From: Vibrio nitrifigilis
Lineage (GTDB): Bacteria > Pseudomonadota > Gammaproteobacteria > Enterobacterales > Vibrionaceae
Assembly (NCBI RefSeq): GCF_015686695.1
Contig: NZ_JADPMR010000001.1
Location: forward strand, 2,542,001-2,606,000
Length of the DNA stretch: 64,000 bases
Reading direction: 5' to 3'
In this document: positions 17,501 to 26,730 of the stretch, one piece after another
Position numbering within the stretch: position 1 is the stretch's first letter
Layout: each line of letters opens with the position of its first letter
Notes under the pieces: model-generated
What the model saw: only the letters and a program-made list of their open reading frames with translations
Databases searched by the model: none
Told to the model about the DNA's origin: nothing
Translations under genes and position numbers: made by a program

Positions 17501-18217
17501 GTGAATCAAGTACTGCAACAAGGGAATCAAACCATTTGGTATGACGATCAATTATTATCGGATGGACCTGCGCGTTGTTTTGATCCTGAATACTGGCAGC
17601 AACAAGGTAAGGTTACCGGTTCTGCTCAAGGTCGCGGTACAACTTGGTTTGTTCAATTGCCTGATCTTGAAGCTGCATTGAGACATTATCGTCGCGGGGG
17701 CTTATTTGGTAAGTTTGTAAAAGACCAGTATTGGTTCTCTAGCTGGGAAAAAACTCGTAGCTATCAAGAGTTTGAACTTCTTCAATGTTTACAAAATGCA
17801 AATGTTAATGTTCCTCGTCCTATCGCTGCAAGAGCCGTAAAATGTGGTTTTTTATATCGTGCTGATTTATTGAGCGAAAAAGTGCCCAATGCTCAAGATT
17901 TAGTGGACATTTTACAGAATAGGGTTCTTAATAAAGAAATCTATCAAGAGATAGGTAAAATGATTCGGCGTATGCATAATGCAGGCGTGAATCATACTGA
18001 TCTTAATATTCACAATATCTTAATCGACCAATATCAGAAGGTTTGGATTATTGATTTTGATAAATGTGGGTTTGCTCCTCAATCCGATCAATGGCAACAA
18101 AAAAACCTCGAACGTCTACAACGCTCCTTTCTCAAAGAGCAGCCGCATTTTTTTGAACCATGGTCTCTTGAGTGCTGGTCATGGCTGATGGATGGCTATG
18201 ACTCATCTTTTCAATAG
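17501..18217 (+). CDS. kdkA: 3-deoxy-D-manno-octulosonic acid kinase KdkA
   Basis: Phosphorylates the single Kdo residue of the inner core at position 4, as in Haemophilus and Vibrio. The 238-aa protein has the kinase catalytic loop HTDLNIHNIL (165-174) and DFDK (185-188) as the DFG equivalent. WFVQLPDLEAALRHYRRGG and SYQEFELL are typical of KdkA. It starts at GTG with AGGAAATC before it. Its presence with a monofunctional-type WaaA fits a one-Kdo core carrying phosphate. Confidence 0.92.
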   Translation: MNQVLQQGNQTIWYDDQLLSDGPARCFDPEYWQQQGKVTGSAQGRGTTWFVQLPDLEAALRHYRRGGLFGKFVKDQYWFSSWEKTRSYQEFELLQCLQNANVNVPRPIAARAVKCGFLYRADLLSEKVPNAQDLVDILQNRVLNKEIYQEIGKMIRRMHNAGVNHTDLNIHNILIDQYQKVWIIDFDKCGFAPQSDQWQQKNLERLQRSFLKEQPHFFEPWSLECWSWLMDGYDSSFQ

Positions 18218-18392
18218 GACTGTCAGTTTTAATTGATAAGCCACTATAAATCATGGTTTTTCATATCCTTACTTTATTACAGTAAAGAGTGAAACTATGG
18301 TTAATGGATTATAGGTTTATCATTCAGTTGCGACCACTTACCGTTTCTTTAATACATTTCAAGTGGGAGTACTGCAAAAAAGGTTTCCTGCT

Positions 18393-20222
18393 ATGAAAGA
18401 TTTCAAAGGCAAGCTAAAAACGCTTGGGCTTTTTGCATTGATTAATGCACTGATTGCGATAGTGATTGCAACCAGATATTTTCAATATTTACCTATCATT
18501 CCCACAGATTCTCTTGGTTTCACCTTCTTGGTGACATCCGTATTAAGCCAAATGTCTTTGCTTGCAGGAATCCTTGCCCTTATCGGTATACCATTTCTGA
18601 TATTACCTTCTCGATGGGTTCGCTGGGTGTTAGCACTGATTGCTACTCTTGCTTTGTCACTCTTGATTATTGATACCTTCGTATTTGCTCAATATCGTTT
18701 CCACATTAACTCTGTCGTGTTGCAGTTAATTATGTCGGGACAAGTGGTGTCTTTTGCGGTTGTCACTTGGGCAAAAGTTGTTGGCTGTGCCGTCGCTATT
18801 TTAGTCATCGAACGATGGCTGGTCAGTTTTGCTGAAAATAGAATGCAGCAACTGCGCTTTCGTTATGGAAAAGCATTTTGCTGGTTTATTTTTGTCTGCT
18901 TACTCACTTCAAATGCTATTCATACTTGGGGATCGGCAAATGGCCGTCAATCAGTACTGATGACCGATCGCTATCTGCCACTTTTTTATCCTTTAACCGC
19001 CAATTCACTCATGAAGAAAATGGGCTGGATTAATCCTGAAGTCGTCGCTGAAGCTAAATCTTTAAAAGAGAAAAAGCGCAGTGATCTTAATTATCCACTA
19101 TCTCCATTAGAGACTGAACGGGTTAATAAACCACTCAATGTTCTATTTTTGGTCATTGATTCATGGCGTTATGACAGTTTTACCCAAGATGTGGCCCCTA
19201 ATCTATGGAAGTATGCGCAGCAGGGAAGGATTTATGACAACCATATCTCTACAGGTAATGCGACGAGAGCGGGTATTTTCGGTCTGTTTTATGGCATTCC
19301 ATCGACTTATTGGCAGGCTTTTTTAGCCAGTCAGCGTTCACCTGTTTTAATCGATAGACTGCAGCAGTTAGGGTATGACGTGGAAGCATTTACGTCTGCA
19401 AAATTGGATGGTATTCCGTTTGATAGAACGATATTCCGCCATGTTCCACATTTACGTTTAAATTCGGATGGTAATTCTCCTTCTGAGCGTGATCAGGATG
19501 TGAATCATGACTGGATGCAATGGTTTGAGCATCGCGATAAATCCAAACCTAGTTTTTCGTTTATTTTTTACGATTCGCCACATGGGTATGACTTCCCAGA
19601 CAATTACCCCCATAAATTTCAGCCATACCTAAAAGATGTTGATTATTTAAAGCTGAACAATGATTTTGACGTTACGCCATTTATGAATCGCTATAAGACC
19701 GCCGTGCATTTTACGGACAGTTTAGCTGGTAAGGTGTTGGATAAATTGAAGGCGAGTGGTGAGTTAGATAACACCGTGGTCTTCATTACTGGCGATCATG
19801 GGCAAGAGCTAAATGATAATAAACTGAATTATTGGGGACATAATAGTAACTTTACTCCGTATCAGACTCATGTGCCGTTTGTCGTATTAGCGCCTGGGCT
19901 AAAACATAGTCTGGAGACTAAAGTGACGAGCCATGAGGATGTGGCTCCTACGTTATTGCATCACTATTTAGGCGTTACTAACCCTATTGCAGATTACTCG
20001 ACGGGGATTGATATGCTGGATCCTATCCAAGCTCGTCCATGGGTTATTTCGGCAAAATATACTGGGTATGCCGTGATTACGGATAAAACGATTCTGGAAG
20101 TGAACTCCGCAACAGGAATGTATGAGTTATTAGATAAAACCAATCGCCCTATTGAAGATAAACAACCCAACTTCCAGTACTTAAAAGGGGCGTTGGAGCA
20201 AATCAGTCGATTTATTAAATAA
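18393..20222 (+). CDS. YejM/PbgA-like inner-membrane sulfatase-fold protein
   Basis: A 609-aa protein with about five N-terminal membrane helices (residues about 10-180, DUF3413-like) and a large periplasmic alkaline phosphatase/sulfatase-fold domain. Key strings are FLVIDSWRYDSF, STGNATRAGIFGLFYG and ITGDHGQE. E. coli YejM (PbgA/LapC) controls LpxC turnover by sensing LPS. This member sits in the core LPS region between kdkA and waaA. It keeps the DHG metal-ligand motif, which E. coli YejM has partly lost, so an enzymatic role (such as phosphoethanolamine-type or sulfatase-type) is possible. ATG 18393 is chosen over GTG 18363 for its AAAAAGG ribosome binding site. Confidence 0.82.
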   Translation: MKDFKGKLKTLGLFALINALIAIVIATRYFQYLPIIPTDSLGFTFLVTSVLSQMSLLAGILALIGIPFLILPSRWVRWVLALIATLALSLLIIDTFVFAQYRFHINSVVLQLIMSGQVVSFAVVTWAKVVGCAVAILVIERWLVSFAENRMQQLRFRYGKAFCWFIFVCLLTSNAIHTWGSANGRQSVLMTDRYLPLFYPLTANSLMKKMGWINPEVVAEAKSLKEKKRSDLNYPLSPLETERVNKPLNVLFLVIDSWRYDSFTQDVAPNLWKYAQQGRIYDNHISTGNATRAGIFGLFYGIPSTYWQAFLASQRSPVLIDRLQQLGYDVEAFTSAKLDGIPFDRTIFRHVPHLRLNSDGNSPSERDQDVNHDWMQWFEHRDKSKPSFSFIFYDSPHGYDFPDNYPHKFQPYLKDVDYLKLNNDFDVTPFMNRYKTAVHFTDSLAGKVLDKLKASGELDNTVVFITGDHGQELNDNKLNYWGHNSNFTPYQTHVPFVVLAPGLKHSLETKVTSHEDVAPTLLHHYLGVTNPIADYSTGIDMLDPIQARPWVISAKYTGYAVITDKTILEVNSATGMYELLDKTNRPIEDKQPNFQYLKGALEQISRFIK

Positions 20223-20432
20223 AATCAGGCACGAGATCGCTGGGATAACCCCTGTACAAACCGGGGACATACTTTACAAAATGATCTGGAGACTTCGTTT
20301 ACATAAGTCAAAACTCAAGTTATTCATCAAATATTCGTGATTTCTCCTCTAATTTCGACCAAAATAACCCCAATCGTTATTTCCGTGAGTTTAGGCAATG
20401 CTTAACTCCCAACCAGGTTGATACCCACTGAT

Positions 20433-21713
20433 ATGTTTCGAGCGCTGTACACTTTACTCATCACGTTAGTCTCGCCATTTTTCCTTTATTCATTACTCAA
20501 AAAGCATGCGGATAAACCTCATATTGGGAAACGCTGGAAAGAGTACTTTGGTTTTTGTGCACCAGTAACGCATAAACAAGCCGATGAAATTATTTGGCTG
20601 CATACCGTGTCTGTCGGTGAAGTGTTAGGTGCGAGTGATTTTGTCCGAACATTAAAAAAACGTTATCCAAATAAAACGGTAGTCTTGACGACAACCACCA
20701 CGACCGGTGCTCAACAAGCTGAAAAGCTAGGAGATTTGGTCGAACACCGCTTTATGCCATTAGACTTTCCTTGGGCGATAAAGCGCTTTATTCGCACTAT
20801 TACCCCTAGCCAATTGCTCATTATGGAAACAGAATTGTGGCCAAATACGTTGGCAGTTACCCATCAGCAAGGGATTCCTATTTCCATTATTAACGCCCGG
20901 CTTTCGGAGCGAAGTGCTCAGAGGTATCAAAAATTAGCGTCACTTGGCCGCTTTTTAGCGCGTCATATTCATCATATTTACTGTTTGCATCAAGATGATG
21001 CACAACGTTTTGCTCAACTGGGTTTTTCCCATGATCAATTATCGGTAACGGGGTCGTTAAAGTTTGATATATCGATATCTCCAGAGGACAAGGCCGCGGG
21101 GTCGTCTTTGCGAAATACAATCGGGCAACAGCGCCAAGTATGGATAGCTGCGAGTACCCACCAAGGAGAAGATGAAATCGTATTGAATGCTCATCAATAT
21201 CTTCTTGAGAAATATCCTGATGCACTGTTAGTGTTGGTTCCTCGCCACCCGGAGCGTTTTCAATCGGTATTTGAGTTAGTTAAGCAAATGAAGCTTCGTG
21301 CCGTAAGAAGAACGCAAGCAACAGAAATTGGTCATGATATACAGGTCTACTTAGCAGACACCATGGGTGAAATGAAGCAATTACTTGCGGCTTGTGATAT
21401 CTGTTTTATGGGGGGAAGCCTAATTGGAGATAAAGTAGGTGGGCACAATTTACTTGAACCCGCAGCGCTAGGGTTACCAACCATAACAGGACCTAGTTAT
21501 TTTAATTTTACCGATATTACGAATCAGTTATTAGCAGCCCAAGCAACTGTTGTATGCGATTCATCAGACGCGATTAGCCAACAGTTGATAACACTGTTTA
21601 ATGAACCAGAAAAAATCGCTGAGCAAGGTGCCCAAGCGCAGCAGGTGGTAAACCGTAACCGAGGCTCAATTAACAATACTTTAGCCGGATTATTTCCCCA
21701 TGAAGAATCTTGA
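20433..21713 (+). CDS. waaA: Kdo transferase WaaA
   Basis: Transfers Kdo from CMP-Kdo to lipid IVA at the inner membrane. The 426-aa GT30 enzyme has an N-terminal membrane anchor (about 3-20), the catalytic-base motif SVGE (Glu63), ELWPN (134-138), and a C-terminal MGGSLIGDKVGGHNLLEPA donor motif. An upstream TTG at 20418 is an alternative start without better support. Its 3' end overlaps the PIG-L gene by 14 bp, indicating coupled translation. Confidence 0.96.
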   Translation: MFRALYTLLITLVSPFFLYSLLKKHADKPHIGKRWKEYFGFCAPVTHKQADEIIWLHTVSVGEVLGASDFVRTLKKRYPNKTVVLTTTTTTGAQQAEKLGDLVEHRFMPLDFPWAIKRFIRTITPSQLLIMETELWPNTLAVTHQQGIPISIINARLSERSAQRYQKLASLGRFLARHIHHIYCLHQDDAQRFAQLGFSHDQLSVTGSLKFDISISPEDKAAGSSLRNTIGQQRQVWIAASTHQGEDEIVLNAHQYLLEKYPDALLVLVPRHPERFQSVFELVKQMKLRAVRRTQATEIGHDIQVYLADTMGEMKQLLAACDICFMGGSLIGDKVGGHNLLEPAALGLPTITGPSYFNFTDITNQLLAAQATVVCDSSDAISQQLITLFNEPEKIAEQGAQAQQVVNRNRGSINNTLAGLFPHEES

Positions 21714-22998
21714 TTACCAACATCCTTTAACACCAGACTGGCGACTGCCGACCCAGATTAATAAAAATGGGATGTTATCGTTTGATACGAGTGAACTATC
21801 GAAACTAACGAATGTTACCGTGCTACTTGAGTTTCATTACACTGCGAGTAGTAAAAAGAAAATGGGACATATCGAAATGTCTCACCCTGATATGAGCCCG
21901 GAAGGTCGCGAATATCAGCAATACTACGAAGCAGGGCAGAAGGGACGTCGTTATTTAAATTTATCGCAGTTTTCCGATCTGGCATCAGTCGAGCTAAAGG
22001 CTATAGATTGCCAAGTGGATAGTGATGCCCATTTGTTGTTTTTTACCAATCCGCCACTTGAACAAGGGCCAACACTGATTATCGCCCCTCATGCGGATGA
22101 TGCAGAATTAGCCGCTTATGGCCTTTATGCTAAGTGGCATCGTAATATCTGGATAGTGACGCTCTATGCTGGTGAAACTCTCCAGAAGCTGGATAAGCAA
22201 TATATCCCAGGGTTGGATGACAACATGGAAACTGGTATTCAGCGTAAAGCTGCAATCCGTAACTGGAATAGTATGACAACTCCACTTCTGGCTGGAGTAC
22301 CTGAGAATCAACTCGTTTACCTGGGTTATACTGGGGTGACCGTTGAGAATTTATTAAATGAGCCAGAAAAAGCGGTTACGTATGGTGTGGGACAGAATGT
22401 TAACCCAACTGCATTTCGCCGTTTGAACCGTATTAGTTTATCTAACGACTTAGTCGGTGAGAATTCTCCACGGGCTATGGTATCTGAATTAGCGGAACTA
22501 TTGACCAGAATTCAGCCAGCAACGGTATTAGTCACAGATCCTGAAGTTGACCCTCATTTTGAGCATCGTGCTGCGGCACTCGCATTAGCGATGGCAATGG
22601 AGCAAAGCCAGTATCATCCACGTCATGTCTTGATGTATGTAAACCATTTACGAGGCATTCGAGATTTTCCTTATGGTCCCGAACATACTAATACAGCGTT
22701 AGCGCCTTTCTTTAGTGAATATCAAAAGATCAAACAAGTGAAAGTGTTTAGTCATCCACTCACGTTAGAAGAGCAAAAAGCTAAAGTGGTTTCGTTTGAT
22801 ACCATGCACGATCTTAAAGCTAATTTAAAATTTGATAAGAAGTTGAAGCGCTGGTGGAAGGAAAAACGGTTTGGTTATGGGTATCGCTATTACGGAAACC
22901 ATACGTATTTTCAAACACATATCAAAGCGGCCGAAGTCTTTACTGTCGTCGAAGGGCTGCAATTCCAGCAGCAATTACTGCAAACTACGCAGAAATAA
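21700..22998 (+). CDS. PIG-L/LmbE family deacetylase
   Basis: A 432-aa protein with the PIG-L zinc motif PHADDAE (130-136) and a later DPHFEHRAAA, giving the second set of zinc-binding histidines. The first 120 residues are an extra N-terminal domain of unknown kind. PIG-L enzymes remove N-acetyl groups from amino sugars. The 14-bp overlap with waaA suggests the substrate is a core LPS or related sugar, giving a free amine. Such a gene also occurs in Vibrio core loci as far as I recall. No signal peptide is seen, so a cytosolic site is likely. Confidence 0.82.
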   Translation: MKNLDYQHPLTPDWRLPTQINKNGMLSFDTSELSKLTNVTVLLEFHYTASSKKKMGHIEMSHPDMSPEGREYQQYYEAGQKGRRYLNLSQFSDLASVELKAIDCQVDSDAHLLFFTNPPLEQGPTLIIAPHADDAELAAYGLYAKWHRNIWIVTLYAGETLQKLDKQYIPGLDDNMETGIQRKAAIRNWNSMTTPLLAGVPENQLVYLGYTGVTVENLLNEPEKAVTYGVGQNVNPTAFRRLNRISLSNDLVGENSPRAMVSELAELLTRIQPATVLVTDPEVDPHFEHRAAALALAMAMEQSQYHPRHVLMYVNHLRGIRDFPYGPEHTNTALAPFFSEYQKIKQVKVFSHPLTLEEQKAKVVSFDTMHDLKANLKFDKKLKRWWKEKRFGYGYRYYGNHTYFQTHIKAAEVFTVVEGLQFQQQLLQTTQK

Positions 22999-23022
22999 TC
23001 ACTTTATTATCAGCGAACGCTG

Positions 23023-23145
23023 AACCAGATCGAGCTTGGAATTTATTGACCACTATAGATGTGTTTGGCCTGTTGGTTCATTGAACGTTGAAATATTCGC
23101 GATCGTTGGACCAGCTCCCTCCCCTTGGGGAGGGTTGGGGAGGGG
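23023..23145. repeat. Dispersed intergenic repeat, copy 2, with palindrome
   Basis: CCCTCCCC (23117-23124) and GGGGAGGG (23127-23134) form a perfect 8-bp palindrome with a TT centre, followed by a second TTGGGGAGGGG. The string ACCAGATCGAGC recurs here at about 23025 and at 880-889. It lies between the convergent PIG-L and GT4 genes and may help end both transcripts. Confidence 0.5.
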
Positions 23146-23192
23146 GATATCAGCGAGTCCGTGGGTGAGGGAATTGATAAACGTTCTGAGTA

Positions 23193-24368
23193 TTATTTTG
23201 CTGCGTACGTTTTGACAAAGGTATCAACAATATTCTTCCCATCAAATTGAGCAAGCGATAGCTCAACATCACGTTGATAGCTTTCCGTTTTTGGCGTATT
23301 CATCGCTGATAGGATTTTATCTGCTAGTGCTTCAGGCGTCATGTCAGATAAATAATGGCTTAATTCACCACACATAATATGAGGAACACCGCCTGGGCAA
23401 TTGGTCGCCGCGATAGGGGCACCACAAGCAAGAGCTTCTATTAGCACCATCCCTAAACCTTCCGACTTAGAACTTAACACAAACACATCAGCATGCCTAA
23501 ACCAAGGATAAGAGGGCGTTTGTAGCCCTTTAAAACTGACTCGTTCGGTTAAGCCAAGCTCTTGCACAAGCGCTTCTAGCGAAGAGCGTTCTTTCCCTTC
23601 CCCAACAATCACAAGATCCTGCTCGATTTGCTGTGTTTTAACTAAGTGGTGATAGGCGCGAATAAGTAAAGGAAAGTTTTTAACTGGATTGAGTCTGCCC
23701 AACCCAAGAATATAAGGTTTTGAATGCAATACATCGCGGCCAGCATCAGGATATTGGGCGATATAGTCAAACTCAACAGGGTTGCTAATCAGAGTGGCAT
23801 CTTTAGGTCGAATATCGTAACGCTGCACCATCTCTTGGAAGTTATCCATGACGCCGTTAGAGATACACACCATATGGCGATTACCATATAACTGATTAAA
23901 TGCCCAACGAGAGAGCTTTCCGTAATGTTCTTGCGGTTGAACACTTTCACAGGCAAACACAAAGCGAGGATCCGCCAAAGGCCAAATATGCTCAAAAGTA
24001 CCATGACCACGAAAAACAATCAGATCAAACGGCTGACCTGATTCTTGCTCTAGGGCAGTTAATCTTTTTTTGAAGGCCTGCGCTTCAGCATAAGCAAAGA
24101 ACAGTGGGAAGGTTTTACGTAATAGCACGTTAGATAAACGGCAAGCACCAAACCAAAGTGCTCCCACACCTGTTTTGAATACGTCTTTCTTCAGATCAAA
24201 CAGATGTACGGGAATCTCTGGATCATTGGGTTTTAATTCAACTTTACGATTTTTTAAATAGATTAAATCGGTCTGATGCCCTTGCGATTGAAAAGCATCT
24301 GCCAAATTAACCGCAACTCGCTCCATTCCGCCGACTTTCAAGGTATTAACAACAACTGCGACTTTCAT
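23193..24368 (-). CDS. GT4 family glycosyltransferase
   Basis: A 391-aa GT-B enzyme, starting MKVAVVVNTLKVGGMERVAVNL (quoted loosely), with the C-terminal signature SSKSEGLGMVLIEALACGAP and NPVKNFPLL. It probably adds an outer-core hexose. The 4-bp overlap of its start with the end of waaL makes it the last gene of the lpxM-waaF-waaL-GT4 operon. Donor and acceptor are not predictable. Confidence 0.88.
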   Translation of the reverse strand: MKVAVVVNTLKVGGMERVAVNLADAFQSQGHQTDLIYLKNRKVELKPNDPEIPVHLFDLKKDVFKTGVGALWFGACRLSNVLLRKTFPLFFAYAEAQAFKKRLTALEQESGQPFDLIVFRGHGTFEHIWPLADPRFVFACESVQPQEHYGKLSRWAFNQLYGNRHMVCISNGVMDNFQEMVQRYDIRPKDATLISNPVEFDYIAQYPDAGRDVLHSKPYILGLGRLNPVKNFPLLIRAYHHLVKTQQIEQDLVIVGEGKERSSLEALVQELGLTERVSFKGLQTPSYPWFRHADVFVLSSKSEGLGMVLIEALACGAPIAATNCPGGVPHIMCGELSHYLSDMTPEALADKILSAMNTPKTESYQRDVELSLAQFDGKNIVDTFVKTYAAK

Positions 24369-25708
24369 GATGACAATTCACCTGTTTCTTTAGGTGGAAA
24401 TAGTCTGCGTGAAAAGGCAAATGAGTATAGACCCGCCATAAAGACGTTATGTGTTAACACACCGTAAGTACGGAAGTTGAATGATTCAAACCCATTAATT
24501 GTCAGCCAGTAAACCACAATACATAATGCTAAAAGAATAATGAAGCTTGAATCTGACAAGACATTTTTTAATTTCAATAAAGAACGAACAACAAAAAAAT
24601 ACATACTCAAAAGTATGAATAAGCCAATAACACCGTAGCTAACTAAGGTATCCATATAAAAGCTATGTAAATGCCTTAGACCTAATATTGTTGCGTAGTC
24701 TTCATCTATTCTGCTTTGGAAAAGATAGGAGTTAATGATGACTTCGCCTGGACCATGTATTCCAACACCAATTAATGGATGCAATACGATCCATTTACTT
24801 GCTTCAACCCAAGAATTGATTCGTATACCAGCACTAGACATCGGTATATTGGTAAAGTCCAAATGAAGCACTTTGTAAATAGTATGGGTTTCTCCATAGC
24901 TAAATCTTTGATCTAAATAAGGATAAAGAAGGAATCCAAGTAGTACTAACAGTAGAGAAGCAATGACATAAAACAAAATTGTCTTTTTGATACTTGTACT
25001 TCCATAGGCTATTTTATGTAGCAGAGGGAATGTAATAATAATCATTATAAACCCTAAAAAGACCATTCTGGATTGAGAAACCATCGTTATGATGAAGAAG
25101 AACGCAAGAATAATAAAAGAGCCTATTAAATATAGTGATTTTGATTTTATATCTTTTGATAGGTTGATTAGCTTGTAGATTAAGAAAAAGCTTAATATAA
25201 AGAAAAAGCCCGAAAACATAGACGTATATTGAGCATTCTTAATGTTAAAATCAGGTCTATATCCATCCTCTAAACCACGTAATAAGTCAGAGATGAAGTT
25301 AGATTTTACAAACATACCAAGAATGAAATCGATGGCAAATAGCGCAAATAATAGAAAAATGGCCCTAGGTTTTCCTCTCAGCCAGTAAGCCATAGGAAGA
25401 AAAATAAATAGTCTCGCCAATCTATCAAATTCGGGAAAATCCTTAGCACTGTGAGGTATAACGAATTGGCTGTTGATCCAGCTGATGAGTGTAATGCCAA
25501 TAGAGAGCCCTAACACAATGATCATAGGATCCTTAAATAATGTCTTTCTATGGAAAAAGAACATGCCTAAAGAACCAATTAGTAACAATGCGCGACAAAA
25601 GTTACCTATAGCAGGAAATGGAATGGAAAACAGTGCATAGCCAAACACGGCTAAAAGCATAACTAGGTGGTAGCGGTCATGCTCGAAAATATGTTTTATA
25701 TTGGTCAT
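24365..25708 (-). CDS. waaL: O-antigen ligase WaaL
   Basis: A 447-aa polytopic inner-membrane protein with about 11-12 hydrophobic helices and a periplasmic loop (about 250-330) of the Wzy_C/O-antigen ligase family. The loop contains INSWVEASKWIVLHPLIGVGI, and the key histidine region is LRHLHSFYMDTLVSYGVIG. It joins undecaprenyl-linked O polysaccharide to lipid A-core at the periplasmic face. It overlaps waaF and the downstream GT4 by 4 bp each. The position next to waaF supports ligase rather than polymerase, and a separate Wzy-like protein is encoded at 53620. Confidence 0.9.
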   Translation of the reverse strand: MTNIKHIFEHDRYHLVMLLAVFGYALFSIPFPAIGNFCRALLLIGSLGMFFFHRKTLFKDPMIIVLGLSIGITLISWINSQFVIPHSAKDFPEFDRLARLFIFLPMAYWLRGKPRAIFLLFALFAIDFILGMFVKSNFISDLLRGLEDGYRPDFNIKNAQYTSMFSGFFFILSFFLIYKLINLSKDIKSKSLYLIGSFIILAFFFIITMVSQSRMVFLGFIMIIITFPLLHKIAYGSTSIKKTILFYVIASLLLVLLGFLLYPYLDQRFSYGETHTIYKVLHLDFTNIPMSSAGIRINSWVEASKWIVLHPLIGVGIHGPGEVIINSYLFQSRIDEDYATILGLRHLHSFYMDTLVSYGVIGLFILLSMYFFVVRSLLKLKNVLSDSSFIILLALCIVVYWLTINGFESFNFRTYGVLTHNVFMAGLYSFAFSRRLFPPKETGELSS

Positions 25709-26730
25709 AATAATTGCGTTACTTTAATAGCTTCTAAGTCCTTCAGACACTTCAAATGCCCAAGTGGACATTCACGTTTAAAACAAGGACGACATTCAAT
25801 ATCCGTATGTACAATATGAACTTTGTCTGAAAGCGGTGGCGTGTAATCAGGAGATGTTGAACCGTAGATACCAATCACTTCACAACCCACAGCTGCTGCA
25901 ACGTGCATCAGTCCAGAATCATTACTGACCACGGTTTGACAAGCCCCCAATAAATCCACAGCTTCAATCAGTGATGTTTCACCGGCTATAACATGTAATT
26001 CCTTTTTTTGCTCATCGCGGATTTGAGATTTGATAATTTCGCAAATCGGTTTATCTTTTCCTGAACCGAATAACCAGACCTGATATCCATTATCGGCAGC
26101 GTATTGAGCAACTTGAGCGTATTTCTCCGCTGGCCACTGTTTCGCCGGGCCAAACTCAGCACCGGGACAAAGTCCCAAAATAGGTTTGTCAGATGACAGG
26201 TCAAACTTTTCTAATGTGGCTTGCTGCAGTACTTTATCAACAACCAATTTAGGCACTGGTAATGTATCTAATCCGCCCAATGAGGCAGAATTCACCATTT
26301 CTTTTTTAGGGTGAGCAAGAGCGACTAAACGTTCAACCATATACTGGAAGTCATTGCGGTTAGGGCGAATATCATTGAGAAGACCATAACGCATTTCTCC
26401 TTTCCACCCTACCCGTTTAGGAATTTTGGCAAAGAAAGGAACAAGTGCAGATTTCGCAGAACGAGGTAGAACATAAGCGCGGTCGTATTGCTCCGAAATT
26501 AAAGATCGACCGAGACGGAAGCGAGTTTTTAAATCAAAACTACCATGACTAAGAGGCATCTCGATGGCGCGGCGAACCTGAGGCATGCGCTCAAGAATGG
26601 GTTTACACCAGCCGGGAGCTAATACATCAATCTGAATGTCAGGCTCCTGTTCCTTTAGTCGTTGGTATAACGACTGCGACATTACCATATCACCGACCCA
26701 AGAAGGGCCGATTACTAACACTTTACTCAT
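25705..26730 (-). CDS. waaF: ADP-heptose:LPS heptosyltransferase II WaaF
   Basis: Adds the second L-glycero-D-manno-heptose of the inner core. The 341-aa GT9 protein starts MSKVLVIGPSWVGDMVMSQS, has LGLCPGAEFGPAKQWPAEKYA, the donor motif SNDSGLMHVAAAVG, and a cysteine-rich end (CRPCFKRECPLGHLKCL) typical of WaaF. It directly follows lpxM with no spacer and overlaps waaL by 4 bp, so all are in one operon. Confidence 0.96.
   Translation of the reverse strand: MSKVLVIGPSWVGDMVMSQSLYQRLKEQEPDIQIDVLAPGWCKPILERMPQVRRAIEMPLSHGSFDLKTRFRLGRSLISEQYDRAYVLPRSAKSALVPFFAKIPKRVGWKGEMRYGLLNDIRPNRNDFQYMVERLVALAHPKKEMVNSASLGGLDTLPVPKLVVDKVLQQATLEKFDLSSDKPILGLCPGAEFGPAKQWPAEKYAQVAQYAADNGYQVWLFGSGKDKPICEIIKSQIRDEQKKELHVIAGETSLIEAVDLLGACQTVVSNDSGLMHVAAAVGCEVIGIYGSTSPDYTPPLSDKVHIVHTDIECRPCFKRECPLGHLKCLKDLEAIKVTQLL

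Noticed and set aside
24365..25708. WaaL read as the O-antigen polymerase Wzy
   Set aside because: The gene is locked by overlaps into the core operon with waaF, and its loop residues fit ligases; a better Wzy candidate sits beside wzx.
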